In this document: piece by piece, positions 1 through 10,784 of the stretch | Layout: each line of letters opens with the position of its first letter | Position numbering within the stretch: position 1 is the stretch's first letter | Origin: Streptomyces altiplanensis | Lineage (GTDB): Bacteria > Actinomycetota > Actinomycetes > Streptomycetales > Streptomycetaceae | Reading direction: 5' to 3' | Length of the DNA stretch: 55,957 nucleotides | Assembly: GCA_003719395.1 (NCBI GenBank) | Contig: RHMC01000031.1 | Location: 1 to 55,957 of the forward strand | Notes under the pieces: generated by a model | Database searches by the model: none | Seen by the model: the letters and a program-made list of their open reading frames with translations, nothing else | What the model was told of the DNA's origin: nothing | Program-made: the position numbers and the translations under genes

Positions 1-29
1 CCGGCTTCCGTACGGTCCACGGAAGCCGG
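1..29. terminator. Perfect hairpin, probable terminator of an upstream gene
   Basis: An 11-base stem (CCGGCTTCCGT at 1-11 pairing with ACGGAAGCCGG at 19-29) encloses a 7-base loop. There is no clear T tract, as is common for Streptomyces terminators. It probably ends a gene lying left of the window. Confidence 0.6.
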
Positions 30-189
30 CCCGTGCAGGTGCGTGCCGTTTCCTGGTGCGGCCGAGGACGCGCCCCGTGGTTCCGCCGGACACACCCTCC
101 CCCGGGGAAGCCGGGCCGACCACCCTCCGGGCGGGACCGGCCGCATGAGTAGGCTCCTGGTACATCAGACCGGCCCGGGGGATCCACAG

Positions 190-1110
190 GTGGAACGAGC
201 ACACACAGAACGACCGCGCGTGGACACCCCGCGCCGGATCGGCCCGTACCACCTGATCACCCGCCTCGATCCGGCCGGCCCCGGCACACCGCCCGTGCCC
301 CAGCGCCGGTTCGTCGCGCGCAGCGCGGACGGCGACCGTACGGTACTGATCAGCTCCCCCCTCGAAACGGCCGACCCCGGACGCTTCCTCGTCGAAGCCG
401 GCGCGGCCCGCGGCCTGCTGGGCCCCTGGGTCTCCCCCGTCTCCGAACTCTCGCCCCCGTCCGCGGCCCCCTGGTACGCCTCGCCGTACCTCCCCGCGCT
501 GCCGCTCCCGGTGGCCCTGGCAGTCCACGGCGGCCGCTGCCCGAGCCCACCGTACGAGCTCTGGGCGCGGCCCTGGCCGAAACGCTCGCGGGCGCACACG
601 CCACGGGCATCACCCATGCGGGCCTGTCCCCCGCGGCCGTGCTCCTCGCCGGGGACGGCCCGCGCCTGACCTGTTTCGGCGCGGCCCGCGCGGCGGCCCC
701 GGACGGCGACCGGCGCACCGGTCTCCCGGGTCTGGAGCCGGGCAGCCTGGCCCCGGAACAGGCTTCGGGCGGCCGCCCGCGCCCGCCGGGCGACCTCTAC
801 GCACTGGGCGCGGTCCTGGCGTACGCCGCGACGGGGCACACGGTCCCGGACCGTGCCGAACTCCCCCAATCGCTGCGCTCCCTGATCGCACACTGCCTGA
901 CCCGCGACCCGGCGGAACGCCCCACCGCCGCCGAGGTCCTGCACTCCCTTTCCCCGTCGTCGTCCGCCTCCGCCGCGACGGTGCCCGGCTCCGCCGCATC
1001 GCTCCTCACACCCGGCTGGCTGCCGGGCCGGGTGGTGGCGGCGGTGGCCCACCAGTCCGCGAAGTGCTCGCCGCCGACTCCGCACCCCACTGCCCTCCAG
1101 GACGACCTGA
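190..1110 (+). CDS. Ser/Thr protein kinase-like pseudokinase (frameshifted)
   Basis: Kinase-fold protein of about 300 residues whose catalytic residues are missing. It opens with the family-typical RIGPYHLITRLD and later has PLPEPTVRALGAALAE, GITHAGLSPAAVLL where HRDLKPxN should stand, CFGAARA in place of DFG, an APE-like LAPEQASG, and a C-lobe ending ERPTAAEVLHSL. The ATP-binding Lys is also absent (DRTVLISSP). I infer a regulatory pseudokinase. GTG 190 is preceded by GGGGGA; GTG 220 is an alternative. Reading moves from frame 1 to frame 3 near 533, where one C appears to be missing, and the C-terminus near 1060-1110 is uncertain. It lies directly before an active-looking kinase at 1114 and is probably cotranscribed with it. 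Confidence 0.7.
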
Positions 1111-1113
1111 CCG

Positions 1114-3353
1114 ATGCTGTCCCCCCTCACCCACGACGACCCCGCCCGGATCGCCGGGTACCGCCTGACGGCCCGCTGGGCAGCGGCGGCATGGGCACCG
1201 GTCTACCTGGCCCGCTCCGCCGGCGGCCGCACGGTCGCGCTGAAGATGATGCACGCCGGCATCGCGTCGGACCCGGCCTCCCGTACCCGCTTCCGCCTGG
1301 AGACAGACGCGGCCCGCATCATCGGCGGCCACCACGGAGCGACGGTCGTCGACGCCGACCCGCTCGCCGAAACCCCGTGGCTGGCCACCGAGTACGTCCT
1401 GGGCCCGCCCCTCGACGACGCGGTCGCCCTCTGCGGTCCCCTGCCCGAGCCCTCGGTCCGCGCGCTGGGCGCGGCCCTGGCCGGGGCCCTGTCGCAACTC
1501 CATGCCTCGGACGTCGTCCACCGCGACCTGAAGCCGTCCAATGTGATGGTCACGGCCTACGGCCCCAAAAGTCATCGACTTCGGCATCGCCCGGGCGGCC
1601 GGCGACGAGCGCCTCACGCGTACGGGAGCGGCGGCGGGCACCCCCGCCTTCATGTCCCCGGAACAGGTCACGGGCCAGGAACACACCCCGGCGGGCGACG
1701 TGTTCGCCCTCGCGGGCGTCCTGGCCTTCGCCGCCGCAGGCCGCGGACCCTTCGGCACCGGCCAGGCCGCGGACCTGCTCTACCGCGTCCGGTACGCGGA
1801 GCCGGACCTGGCGGACGTACCGCCCCCGCTCCTCCCCCTGCTCATCCGCTGCCTCTCCAAGGACCCCGCCCAGCGCCCCACCACGGCCCAGCTCGCCGCC
1901 GGACTCCACGACGGCCACGGCGAGTTCGCGGACCACCTGCCGGACCTCCTGCTCGCGGACAGCGCGCCCAGGGCGACGGAGTCTGGCAGTACCAGCCCTA
2001 CCGACTCCCCGCACCGGAGGGGACCACCCGGGACCCGGCCTCCGGCGCCCCGGCCCTCACTCGCCGCAGACTCCTGACGGTGGGCGGGAGTTCGGTCCTC
2101 GGCGTCGCGGCGGCGGGGGCGGGCGCGTGGGCGTGGCTGGGCCCGAAGGACCCGGGAGGCGGGACGGGGGCGGGCCGGGACCGGCCAGGAGCAGTACCGC
2201 CGCCTCCCCCACCACCTCGGAGAAGCCGCTGAGCGACTACCTCTGGCAGGTCCAGATCCCCCCGGTGGACGACCTCACCCTCCGCGTCTACCCGGCGGCC
2301 GATCCCTTCCCGGTCGTCCTGGGCGACCACGTCCTGCTGACGATCGGCACGGGGCTGGCCGCCGTCGACCCCAAGACCGGGAAGGGCGCCTGGACGAGCG
2401 GCGACGTCGAGGACGCGTGGCGCGTCACCACGGACGGCAAGCAGATCTTCCGCATCCCCGACCACGAGTTCTTCGGCATCGAGGGACAGGTCAAGCCCCT
2501 GGTCGTCGACTCGGTCGACGCGGCCACCGGCAAGACGGCCAAACCCCGGCAGACCTTCCCGGACTTCAACGTCCTGCACAAGGAAGGCCAGTTGGTCTGC
2601 TGCGCCGACGGCATGCTGTATCTGGTCGGCGGCACGGGCGGGTACAAACGCGGTGGCTATCAGAACGGCCAGTCCTGGTATCTGGTGGCCGTCGACATGC
2701 GGTCGGGCGCAGAGCGCTGGCGCCGCCCCCTTCCGCCCCGCAAGGAGGAGGCCCGCAGCCCGCACTTCCTCGCGGGCCGGGTCGTCGGCAACCGGCTGGT
2801 GCTGCTCCAGGAGACGGCCGCCGGGAAGGTGCGGCTCGCGGTGCACGACTCCGTACGGGAGGGCCCCTCTGGTCCGCCCCCGCGACCGACGCCGAGCCCG
2901 ATCCGGTCCGGAACCTGCTGACCGTGGACGACCGGCACGTCTATCTGGGCTTCGGCCCGCTGCGCGCCCTGCGTCTGGCCGACGGCAAGGAGGCCTGGAC
3001 CCTTGCCAGGAGCCGCCCGGACGCCTCCTTCGGGCCGCCGTCCCTCAAGGACGGTGTGGTGTACGCCGTGCAGGACAAGCGGGGGCCTCGTCGGCGTCGG
3101 TGCGGCCGACGGGCGGGTGCGCTGGGAGGAGGAGGGCGGGGAGGGCACGCGGGCGGACCTCACCGATCCCCCGGTAGCAGGCAGGAAGTACGTGTACAGC
3201 AAGGGACCTTCGGGCCTCCGGCGGATCGACGTCTCCACGCGCACGACGACCGCCACCTACAAGACCTCCGGGACCCGCTTCATCGCCCATGAGCGCGCCC
3301 GGGTCGTCTTCGCCCTCGGTGGCCCGCTGATCGCGGCGTACCCCCTGGAGTAG
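1114..3353 (+). CDS. Membrane Ser/Thr kinase with PQQ-like beta-propeller (multiple frameshifts)
   Basis: PknB-type kinase with an extracytoplasmic sensor. The visible kinase core includes RTVALKMM (ATP Lys), VVHRDLKPSNVMV, IDFGIARA and FMSPEQVTG. It is followed by an Arg-rich stop-transfer and one hydrophobic segment (about nt 2065-2145), then a C-terminal domain with repeats such as DPKTGKGAW and DMRSGAERW typical of PQQ/quinoprotein propellers. The glycine loop LGSGGMGT is present but out of frame between about 1175 and 1200. Further shifts fall near 1568 (an A4 run), 1970, 2175, 2870 and 3085; once they are corrected the product is about 745 aa, ending at TAG 3351-3353. It begins within 4 nt of the preceding pseudokinase. 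Confidence 0.85.
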
Positions 3354-3456
3354 CCGGGCCGTGCCCCCGGGAGCGGCCGGCCCGTGGTGGTCCCGGCAGC
3401 AGGCCGCCCCTCCGTCACGTCCGACACGTCCGACAAGCCCTCTGGAAAGCGCAGCC

Positions 3457-5566
3457 ATGAAGCCCCTCAGTACCGGTGACCCGATCCGCCTCGGCCCGTA
3501 CCGCCTCCTCGGCGTACTCGGCGAAGGCGGCATGGGCAAGGTCTACTTGGGACAGGACCGCACCGGACGCCCCGCCGCCGTGAAGGTGCTGCGCCCCGAA
3601 CTCGCCCACGACCGGCACCTCGCGCAGCGGTTCGTACGCGAGGCCGAGATGGCGAAGGCCGTCACCAGCAGAGGCGTGGCGCGGGTGCTGGGCGCGCAGA
3701 CGGAGGGCGGGCGCCCGTGGATCGCCACCGAGTTCCTGGCCGGTCCGACGCTCGACGAGGCCATCGGCGCGTACGGCCCGATGGACGGCCCGACGGTACG
3801 TGCCCTGGCCGACGCGCTCTCCCGTACGCTCTACGACATCCACACCGCCGGTCTGATCCACCGCGACCTCAAGCCCCCGAACATCGTGCTGACGTCGTCG
3901 GGTCCGCGCATCATCGACTTCGGCATCGCCCGCCCCCAGCACGGCCTGACCCTCACCACCACCGGCCAGACCCCCGTAACGCCCGGCTACGGTGCCCCGG
4001 AACAGATCCTCGGCCGGCGCGTCGGCCCGGCCGCCGACATCTTCTCGCTCGGCGCCGTCCTCGTGTACGCGGCGAGTGGCCGTCGTGCCTTCGACGCGGC
4101 CCATGTGGCGGCCGTGCAGTACGAAGTCGTCCATGGTGAACCGGACTTGAGCCAGGTCCCCGCGGAACTCCGGCCCCTGATCGGCCCCTGCCTGGCGAAG
4201 GACGCGGACCTGCGCCCGGCTCCCGGACAGGTCGCGGCGGCTTTCACGCCGCCGAAGGGCGCGGACCGTGTCTGGCGGAGCGGCCCGCTGGCGGCCGGCA
4301 TCAAGACGCGCGAGACGGATGTCCAGCGCGCGACCACCACGGTCGACGGGCCCCGCCCGGTCTCCCGCCGCCGCGCGCTGACCGCTCTCGCGGCGGGTGG
4401 CACGGTCCTCGTGGCGGGCGGCGGCGCGGGGGCGTGGTGGTGGCTGCGGGACAGCTCCGAAGCGGGCACCGGCACCGACGGGAAGGGCGGGAAGGGGACG
4501 TCGGACCCCTTCGACATCCCTCCGGCCGTGCAGGTCGAGGAGGCGGAGCCGCTCGACCCGGACAAGGGCGAGTACATCGTCGGCGAAGCCCCGAACCCCC
4601 TGTGGGGCCCCCTGCCGGTCGTCGCGGCGGACACACCCGCGCCCCTGCCCGTGGGCGACGTGGTCGTCATCGGGGCGAAGGCGGGCGGAGTGGCGGCCTT
4701 CGACATGGTCACCGGCAAGCAGCGCTGGCGGGCCCCGGCCGCCGTCCCGTCGGGCCGCTACCTCTCCCTGTCCGACCGCCTCGTGGCCCTGGTCGACGCC
4801 AGGGGCACGCTGCGGACGTACGTACCCTCCACCGGCGCCCCCAAGTGGACCGCCCCCGCCGAGGCGCGCACGCACTCCTGGCGGAGGACGACGAGGCGGT
4901 GTACGTCGCCACCCGGGACGCCGCCTGCGCTCCGTCGGCCGCTCCGACGCGAAGATCCGCTGGACGGCCCCGGTCGCCGTGAACCTCCGTACGAAGGTGC
5001 ACCCGCTGGCCGTCGAGGCCGCCGGCCGCCTGGTCCTCTGCACGGCCGAGGGCGATGTCCTCGCCGTCGACACCACCGACGGCAGCAAGGTCTGGGACCG
5101 TCCCGAGCAGTCGGACGAGGTCCTGCGCCCCGCGCACCAGGACGGCGTCGTCTACCTGGGCGGCCGGACGCTGGCCGCGCTGGACATCGGCGACGGGAAG
5201 GAGCGGTGGTCGGTCCCCGCCGGCGAGGACTATCTCGGCAACCCTCAGCCCTGGCGCAGTCCGACGGCCTACCCCGGCATGCTCTTCGCCGCCCACGACA
5301 ACTGGCCCAAGCGCCTGGACCCCAGGACGGGCAAGGACGTCTGGAGAATGGGCAGCGGCAACGGTCCCCTGCGGGCCCAGGGCTCCGGCGTCTGGACCGT
5401 CGACACGGACGAGCTCTCGCCGCAGGTGAGCGGCCTCGACCTGACGACGGGCTACCCCCGCATGGTGTACAGGGAGGGCGAGGGAAGCCGCTGGGGCCTC
5501 GCGGTCGGCGGCAACCGCGTCTTCTTCCACGACTCGCACTCCCTGACGGCCCTGCCGGTGTTCTGA
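3457..5566 (+). CDS. Membrane Ser/Thr kinase with PQQ-like beta-propeller
   Basis: Complete PknB-like catalytic domain, residues about 10-275: LGEGGMGKVYLG glycine loop, AAVKVLRPE, LIHRDLKPPNIVL, IIDFGIARP and YGAPEQILG. A single transmembrane helix near residues 305-328 (AGGTVLVAGGGAGAWWWL) is followed by an external propeller with repeats such as DMVTGKQRWRAP, DTTDGSKVWDRP and DIGDGKERWSVP. ATG 3457 follows a GGAAAG ribosome site. Two indels, near 4870 and 4925, put the last 220 residues in other frames. It is the third kinase in a row on this strand. The ligand is unknown; a cell-surface sensing role is inferred from topology. Confidence 0.9.
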
Positions 5567-5601
5567 GCCGCCCCGGCCGGTAGCCGCACCCAGCCGCGGG
5601 A

Positions 5602-5646
5602 GCTCAGCCGGACCTGACGGTTCGGGTTGTCCTTGTCCGTGTCCGC
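5602..5646 (-). pseudogene. Remnant of the yjbQ C-terminus
   Basis: On the minus strand this reads ADTDKDNPNRQVRLS, matching the C-terminal signature of the intact YjbQ protein encoded at 10785-11208 (VDTNRDNPNRQVRLS). Roughly 80% of bases agree over about 45 positions with the 10796-10841 region, in the same orientation. The stop codon after the motif is lost and upstream similarity fades quickly, so it is a fragment and not a gene. Confidence 0.6.
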
Positions 5647-5865
5647 CAAACTCCGTCAAGACAACCGGCAAGGTACCCGATCGCGCCTCCACACGATGCG
5701 CCGTCGGAAAGGCACCACGCTTGTCTCCCCCCTACGCCTCAGACAGTCGGGTTCCCTTTCGGGAGAGGCGTACGGCCCGACCGTGAGAGGCATCTCCCGG
5801 CGGCCGGGTCCTGATCAGCGGATCGGTGTCAGCTGCGCCAGGCGTCGCTCGATTCGGGCGAAACG

Positions 5866-6159
5866 GTGGAGGGCGCCGGGCGACCTTCCGCTCCGGTGGG
5901 CACGGCGATCGGTGTCGCGATCGACGGCGCCGTCCTCGCCGACCGGATCGGCCGCACGGTGTTCCGGATCGGCCCGCTCACCGGCGTGGCCCTGCTCCGG
6001 TTCGAGCTCGACCGCCTCACCTCGGTCTCGCTCCGGGACATCGCTCCAGGTGCGGCGGTGGCCTGCGTCGAAGCGGAGGTATCCGATGTGGGACCTCCCC
6101 GCCGTGCGCGATGCCGAGGAGTGTCCAGGGGGCGCGGAGATCGCTGTCCGCTTCCTTGA
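5866..6159 (+). CDS. Hypothetical small protein, doubtful
   Basis: A 97-codon ORF from ATG. Its middle part (GTAIGVAIDGAVLADRIG, then GVALLRFELDRLTSVSLRD) has protein-like composition, but the C-terminus turns Arg/Gly-rich, as expected after a frameshift. A different frame continues with IAVRFLDLAVIGGADLRQ to a stop at 6196, so the real product may run 5866 to 6196. No family is recognised and no good ribosome site is visible. It could be a decayed gene. Confidence 0.25.
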   Translation: MEGAGRPSAPVGTAIGVAIDGAVLADRIGRTVFRIGPLTGVALLRFELDRLTSVSLRDIAPGAAVACVEAEVSDVGPPRRARCRGVSRGRGDRCPLP

Positions 6160-6219
6160 CCTGGCGGTGATCGGTGGCGCCGACCTGCGTCAGTGACGTG
6201 TGGTAGCGGGCTCGCACCG

Positions 6220-7050
6220 CTAGGACCTCACGAAGGCAAGAATGTCGGGGTTGAGGACGGCGGGGTGGGTGGACAGCATCCCGTGCGGGTATCCCTCGTA
6301 GCTTTTGAGGGTGCCGTTCTTGAGCAGTTCCACCGACTTCAGGCCCGAGTCCGCGAAAGGCACCACCTGGTCGTCGGTGCCGTGGAGCACCAGAACAGGA
6401 ACGTCGATCCTCTTGAGGTCCTCGGTGAAGTCCGTCTCGGAGAATGCCTTGATGCACTCGTAATGCGCATTGGCAGCGCCCATCATGCCCTGGTGCCACC
6501 ACTTGTCGATCAGTCCCTGCGATACCTCGGCACCGGGACGGTCGAAGTTGTAGAAGGGGCCACTGGGCACGTCGATGTAGAACTGCGCACGGTTGGCGGC
6601 CAGGGCAGCGCGGAAGCCGTCGAACACCTCGATCGGTGTGCCTTCCGGGTTGCTGGCGCTCTTCACCATGATGGGAGGCACCGCGCTCACGAGCACAGCC
6701 TTGCTGACGCGTCCGGGCTTGGCCTGCGCGACGTATCGCGCGACCTCGCCGCCGCCAGTCGAATGCCCGATGTGGATGGCCCCCTGCAGATCGAGGGCGT
6801 CCGTGAGGGCGTTCACGTCGGCGACGTATGTGTCCATGTCGTGGCCGGTAGCCGTCTGGCTGGAGCGTCCGTGCCCGCGCCGGTCGTGGGCGATGACGCG
6901 ATACCCCTCTGCAAGAAAGAAGAGCATCTGGGCGTCCCAGTCGTCGCTGCTCAGAGGCCAGCCGTGGTGGAAAACAACCGGCTGGCCATCGCGCGGACCC
7001 CAGTCCTTGAAGAAGATGTGTGCACCATCGGGCGTGGTCACCGTGCTCAT
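6220..7050 (-). CDS. Alpha/beta hydrolase, non-heme chloroperoxidase type
   Basis: Intact protein of 276 residues, the usual size for the cofactor-free haloperoxidase/arylesterase group. Visible motifs are HHGWPLSSDDW (oxyanion region), IAHDRRGHGRS, the nucleophile elbow GHSTGGGEVARY (Ser), the acid in VLHGTDDQVVPF (Asp) and the catalytic His in YEGYPHGMLSTH. Such enzymes hydrolyse esters and can form peracids in vitro; the physiological substrate is unknown. ATG 7050 was chosen because GAAGGATC lies 4-10 bases upstream and family similarity begins at MSTVTTPDG. It is monocistronic, with a paired palindrome upstream (7144-7171). Confidence 0.92.
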   Translation of the reverse strand: MSTVTTPDGAHIFFKDWGPRDGQPVVFHHGWPLSSDDWDAQMLFFLAEGYRVIAHDRRGHGRSSQTATGHDMDTYVADVNALTDALDLQGAIHIGHSTGGGEVARYVAQAKPGRVSKAVLVSAVPPIMVKSASNPEGTPIEVFDGFRAALAANRAQFYIDVPSGPFYNFDRPGAEVSQGLIDKWWHQGMMGAANAHYECIKAFSETDFTEDLKRIDVPVLVLHGTDDQVVPFADSGLKSVELLKNGTLKSYEGYPHGMLSTHPAVLNPDILAFVRS

Positions 7051-7143
7051 ATCTGATCCTTCGATGTGGAGGAACTGAAGAATTGCTGCTCCTTCGACGC
7101 TACATGCGCGCGACATGCAAAGCGTGCTGGAAGCTGTCCCGGG

Positions 7144-7171
7144 AGTGCACTGCTTTTGCCGTGAGTGCACT
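7144..7171. promoter_or_regulatory. Twin AGTGCACT palindromes, candidate operator
   Basis: Two exact copies of the 8-base palindrome AGTGCACT, at 7144-7151 and 7164-7171, are spaced 20 bases start to start, close to two helical turns. They lie about 95-120 bases upstream of the hydrolase start codon at 7050. This is suggestive of a dimeric regulator site; no regulator gene is adjacent. Confidence 0.4.
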
Positions 7172-7598
7172 GTTTCGCTCAGGGGCCCGGCTCGTCAGGG
7201 TGATTGTCAATGGGCACCTGCCAGGCGGAGCGAATCGCCTGGGCCCCGCCTGGCGTCAACGGTCGGAACGGGCCCCACGTTTCCGGTCTGGATTGGCCCC
7301 GGTTCATGGCCGACACGCAGATTGTTCCGGCCCGGGCTGTCCGGATTCCGGCCTCAGCCGGCCCGACCCTGGTCGTCGTGGCCTTGCCTTGGTCGAGGCG
7401 GACTGATGCGCCTGGGTGGTCATGAGAGAGGACGGTGCGCATGACGACTTGAAGAGCACCGGCCGGGCGGCAGCGCCGGGTCGAGGTCTCGACCTGGGAC
7501 GGTGATCGCCGGATCCGTGCCGCGTGCGAAACCGCAGACTGCTCCCACCCGTTCCGTTTCCGTCCGCCTGGTTCTTCGAGCGGAAGGACATGGACCAG

Positions 7599-7905
7599 CT
7601 ACGACGAGCGAGCAGCCTCGCTGCTGGTGGTGACGTTCTCCGGGGCGGCGAGGATGGGCTGGGCGACCTCCCGGGGCCGAAGGTGACGAGGAACCTGCCC
7701 TCGTCACGCACCTCGTAGCCGGTCTTGAGGCAGTCCACGACATCGCCGCCGAGCCGGTCCGCCCCCGCGGCGACGAGGCCGCCGTACGGGCCTCGCTCGT
7801 CACGGGCCCAGCTCGGGGGGGGCGTCGGGTACGTCGGGTACGTCGCGCCGGAGACCTCCCGGTCGTCGGCCCAGCCGACGACGTGGCCGCGGCGGACGCG
7901 GCGGC
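7599..7905 (-). pseudogene. Decayed ORF of unknown family
   Basis: On the minus strand a protein-like stretch reads RGHVVGWADDREVSGAT..., then RDERGPYGGLVAAGADRLG, GDVVDCLKTGYEVRDEG and RFLVTFGP. After a frame change near 7672 it continues REVAQPILAAPENVTTSSEA to a TAG at 7599-7601. An in-frame stop lies just upstream of 7905, so no start is available. It resembles the 3' part of a gene of unknown function. Confidence 0.3.
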
Positions 7906-8060
7906 GGTGAGAACGTCATCGCGCTGACACTCCGGGAAGGACGAGACACTACGGGCGCGACACACTCGCACAAGACACGACCTCGCCGCGCAGGCGACCG
8001 AGTGAGCCGCTGAGGTGTCCGCACGGCAAGAGAGGCGGCCGGTGTCCGGTGCCGCCGGGG

Positions 8061-10305
8061 TCAGCCCGGCTGCGGCGGCTTCTGCGCGTCGAAGGCGAAG
8101 AGAGTGTTCTGGGCCGCGGCCACGATCACCGCACGCCCCGCAACGGTCACGCGCGGGCTTGCGCCCTGCTCGCCCGTCAAACCATCGGCCTGCGGGTCTG
8201 TTGTCCACAGAGGCTTGCCGTCGTGCGGCGACAGCGCGACCACCCGGCCGGTGGCCGAGCTGAAATACAGCGCGTCGGCTCCCGCAACGGGGCCCGACGC
8301 GCCCTCCACGCCCGTCTGCCGCGACCACTTCTCCCGGCCGGTCGCGGGGTCGAGCGCTGTGACGAGACCGGTCTGCCTGCTCACGTAGACGGTGCCGTCC
8401 GCCATGCCGGGCGTCCCCGCGTATGTCTTGGCCAGTCGGGAGTACGTGACCTTCCGCGAGACCGGGTCGACCCGCGCCACCCCGTCGTAGCCGGCCAGCG
8501 CCGTTCCCTCCATGTGCCTCTGGAGGAGTACGAGCCTGCCGTTGGCGACGCCCATCGGCACGGCGGGGCCGTCAACCGCGATGGGCCTGCCCAGTGTCCC
8601 CGAGGCACGGTCGACCGCGTACAGGGTGGGGTGGCGCACCTCTGAGGCATCCATCTCCGCATCCGTGGCGCACATCGCGAAGAGCTGTGAGCCCACCGGG
8701 ACGGGAGCGCACTGCGTACCCGCGGGGAACGACGTCGTCCAGGTGACCTCACCGCTGTGCGCGTCCCGGGCCTCGAAGCGGGAGTTGGAAGCGTCGACCG
8801 TCACGACCCCGGAGCCGACCACAATGGCGTCCTGAGTCCGGCCCGTGACGGCCGTCGACTGGGCGCCGGACGGCACGGACCACAGCTCCCGGCCGTTGTT
8901 CGCGTCGATGGCCACCACCTCGCTGAGAGGGTCCTGCGGGGCGTCCTGGGCGGCGAAGCGGTAACCGAGCACCGTGTCGTCGGTGGCGCCCACCAGGTGC
9001 ATGCCCTGGACGGGGACGCCCGGGCTCTTCACCGTCCACACCCGCGAGCCGTCCAGGGGCCTGATACGGGTCGCGACAACACCGCCGCCCCCGCAGAACA
9101 ACGCGTCGCCGCGCGCGACGCAACGCAGCTCGTCGGGGATGTCCTCGCGACCGCCCCGCACGGTCGTGCGCCACGGCTCGAAGCCGTGCGGAAGTGCTGC
9201 ACCCGGCGCCGCGACGCTGTTGCCCCTGTCGCCGCCGCTGTTCTCCCCGAAGCCGCCCTCCTTCAGCGCGGCGACTCCCCCGCCGATCGCTGCCATCGCG
9301 ACCGCGGCCGCGAGCACAGGCCGCCATCGGCTGCGCAGACGGCGGCCGATGGGGGTGCCGGTGTTCCCTGTATCGGGACCGGCCGGGGCGGTGGCCGGGG
9401 CAGCCGGCACCGGGGTGGCCCGCGTCGCGAAGTGATGCTGGGTGATCATGTCGCGGGTGCGGCCCGCTCCGGCCCCGTTCGCGTCGGTCCCGCCGAGGTC
9501 GGCCGGCAGGTCCCGCAGCAGCACGAGGAGTTCGTCCGCCGAAGGGCGCTCCTTGGGCTCCTTGTCCAGGCACGACTCGACAACCGCGCGCAAAGCCACC
9601 GGCACGGCACCCAGCGACGGCTCCTCGTGCACCACCTGATACGCCGTCATGTACGGGCTGTCCGCGTCGAACGGCCCGTGGCCCGTCGCTGCGTACACCA
9701 GCAGCGTCCCCAGCGAGAAGACATCGGACCGCGGCCCCACACCACGCGGCGCCTGCAACTGCTCCGGCGACATGAAGGGCGGCGTACCGATGACCCGCCC
9801 CGTCATCGTCAGCGTCTGCTGGTCCACGGCGCGCGAAATGCCGAAGTCGATGACGCGCGGCCCCTCGGGCGAGAGCACGACGTTCGAGGGCTTCAGGTCA
9901 CGGTGGACGACCCCCACCCGGTGGATGTCGCGCAGCGCCTCCGCCAGACCGATGGCGAGCCTCCTCAGCTCCGCTCCGTCCAGCGGGCCCTTCGTGGCGA
10001 TGTGCTGGGCGAGCGTGTGCCCTTCGATATAGGTCGTCGCCATCCACGGCTGCTCGGCCTCAGGGGCGGCGTCGACCACGGCGGCGGTGAACGCACCGCT
10101 CACCCGTCTCGCGGCCGCCACCTCCTGCCGGAAACGGATGCGGAACTCGTCGTCCCCCGCGAACTGCTGGTGGATCAGTTTGATCGCGACAGGTCGCCCC
10201 GAACTCGTACGGGCCAGAAATACCGTGCCCATGCCCCCCGAAGCCGAGCCGCGCCTCAAGCGGATAGCCGCCGATCTCGGCTGGATCACCCACGCGCAGC
10301 GACAC
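8061..10305 (-). CDS. Membrane Ser/Thr kinase with PQQ-like beta-propeller
   Basis: Fourth kinase of the window, about 748 aa. From the N-terminus: VGDPAEIGGYPLEARLG, glycine loop FGGMGTVFLA, PVAIKLIHQ, VVHRDLKPSNVVL, VIDFGISRA, FMSPEQLQA; one transmembrane helix (RWRPVLAAAVAMAAIGGG); then an external propeller with repeats such as DANNGRELWSVP, DAHSGEVTWTTS and DPATGREKWSRQ. GTG 10305 is preceded by GGGAAGA. The first 22 codons are in another frame because the glycine-loop codons contain a G6 run (C6 on the plus strand, 10234-10239) where G5 restores the frame. Unlike the first three kinases it stands alone and on the opposite strand. Confidence 0.9.
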
Positions 10306-10784
10306 TCTTCCCGACCTCCCGTCCCCCGTGCACCTCTGCCGCCACGGGCCTGCGTACCTGTCCTGCACACAAACTAGCCACAGGGCAGTGCGGCAGAGCA
10401 AAGCGGGTGACGAACAGCGAGCCCAGGGCTGCTTCCGTGCCGCACACGACGAAGTCCCGCCAAGAGGAGCATGGCAGGGCTTCGCCGTGCCGTGGAAACA
10501 CCGCGCTCTGCGGCCCATCGCCACACGCAGAACCCCCGTCGGCACGGGCCAAAGCAGAAGGGCCGGCGAACTCTTCGCCGGCGGACCAAGTCCAGGGCCA
10601 TTCCCGGACCATCGCTCACAACGGCTCAGAAGCCGCCGTTTTGGCCGGCCGACAGGGTGACGCCCCCTGTACCACCAGCAGGCGGAGAACCTGCCGGCCG
10701 CCTTCGCCCACCATGCGGCATCAACGCGCGCTGGTCTTTGGGTGCGGCCGGCCTCCCCGTCTGCCGTCCCACCGCCACGACCGA
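10306..10784. other. Intergenic region between kinase and yjbQ
   Basis: Nearly 480 bases. The minus-strand stop of yjbQ is at its right end and the kinase start at its left. Apart from the hairpin at 10562-10582 I see no conserved coding segment; ORFs in several frames are compositional. Confidence 0.5.
10562..10582. terminator. Short perfect hairpin, possible yjbQ terminator
   Basis: A nine-base stem (GCCGGCGAA pairing with TTCGCCGGC) encloses the loop CTC. It lies about 200 bases beyond the yjbQ stop in the direction of transcription, so assignment to yjbQ is tentative. Confidence 0.4.

Larger units (their letters stand above)
5567..6219. other. Gene-poor interval after the kinase cluster
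   Basis: About 650 bases without a convincing conserved gene. It holds a 45-base remnant of yjbQ (5602-5646) and one weak plus-strand ORF (5866-6159), each listed separately. Nothing else is recognised. Confidence 0.5.
7051..8060. other. One-kilobase interval with a repeat pair and a decayed ORF
   Basis: Between the hydrolase and the fourth kinase. The first 120 bases hold the hydrolase promoter region with two AGTGCACT palindromes. 7599-7905 contains a degraded minus-strand coding remnant. The rest (7180-7590 and 7910-8060) shows only compositional ORFs in several frames and nothing I can identify. Confidence 0.5.

Noticed and set aside
1174..1202. Kinase at 1114 apparently lacking its glycine loop
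   Set aside because: LGSGGMGT is present in another frame between two compensating indels, so the loss is not real.
10374..10660. Several 80-110 codon ORFs between the kinase and yjbQ
   Set aside because: They overlap each other on both strands, have no ribosome sites and show low-complexity Arg/Ala/Pro composition.
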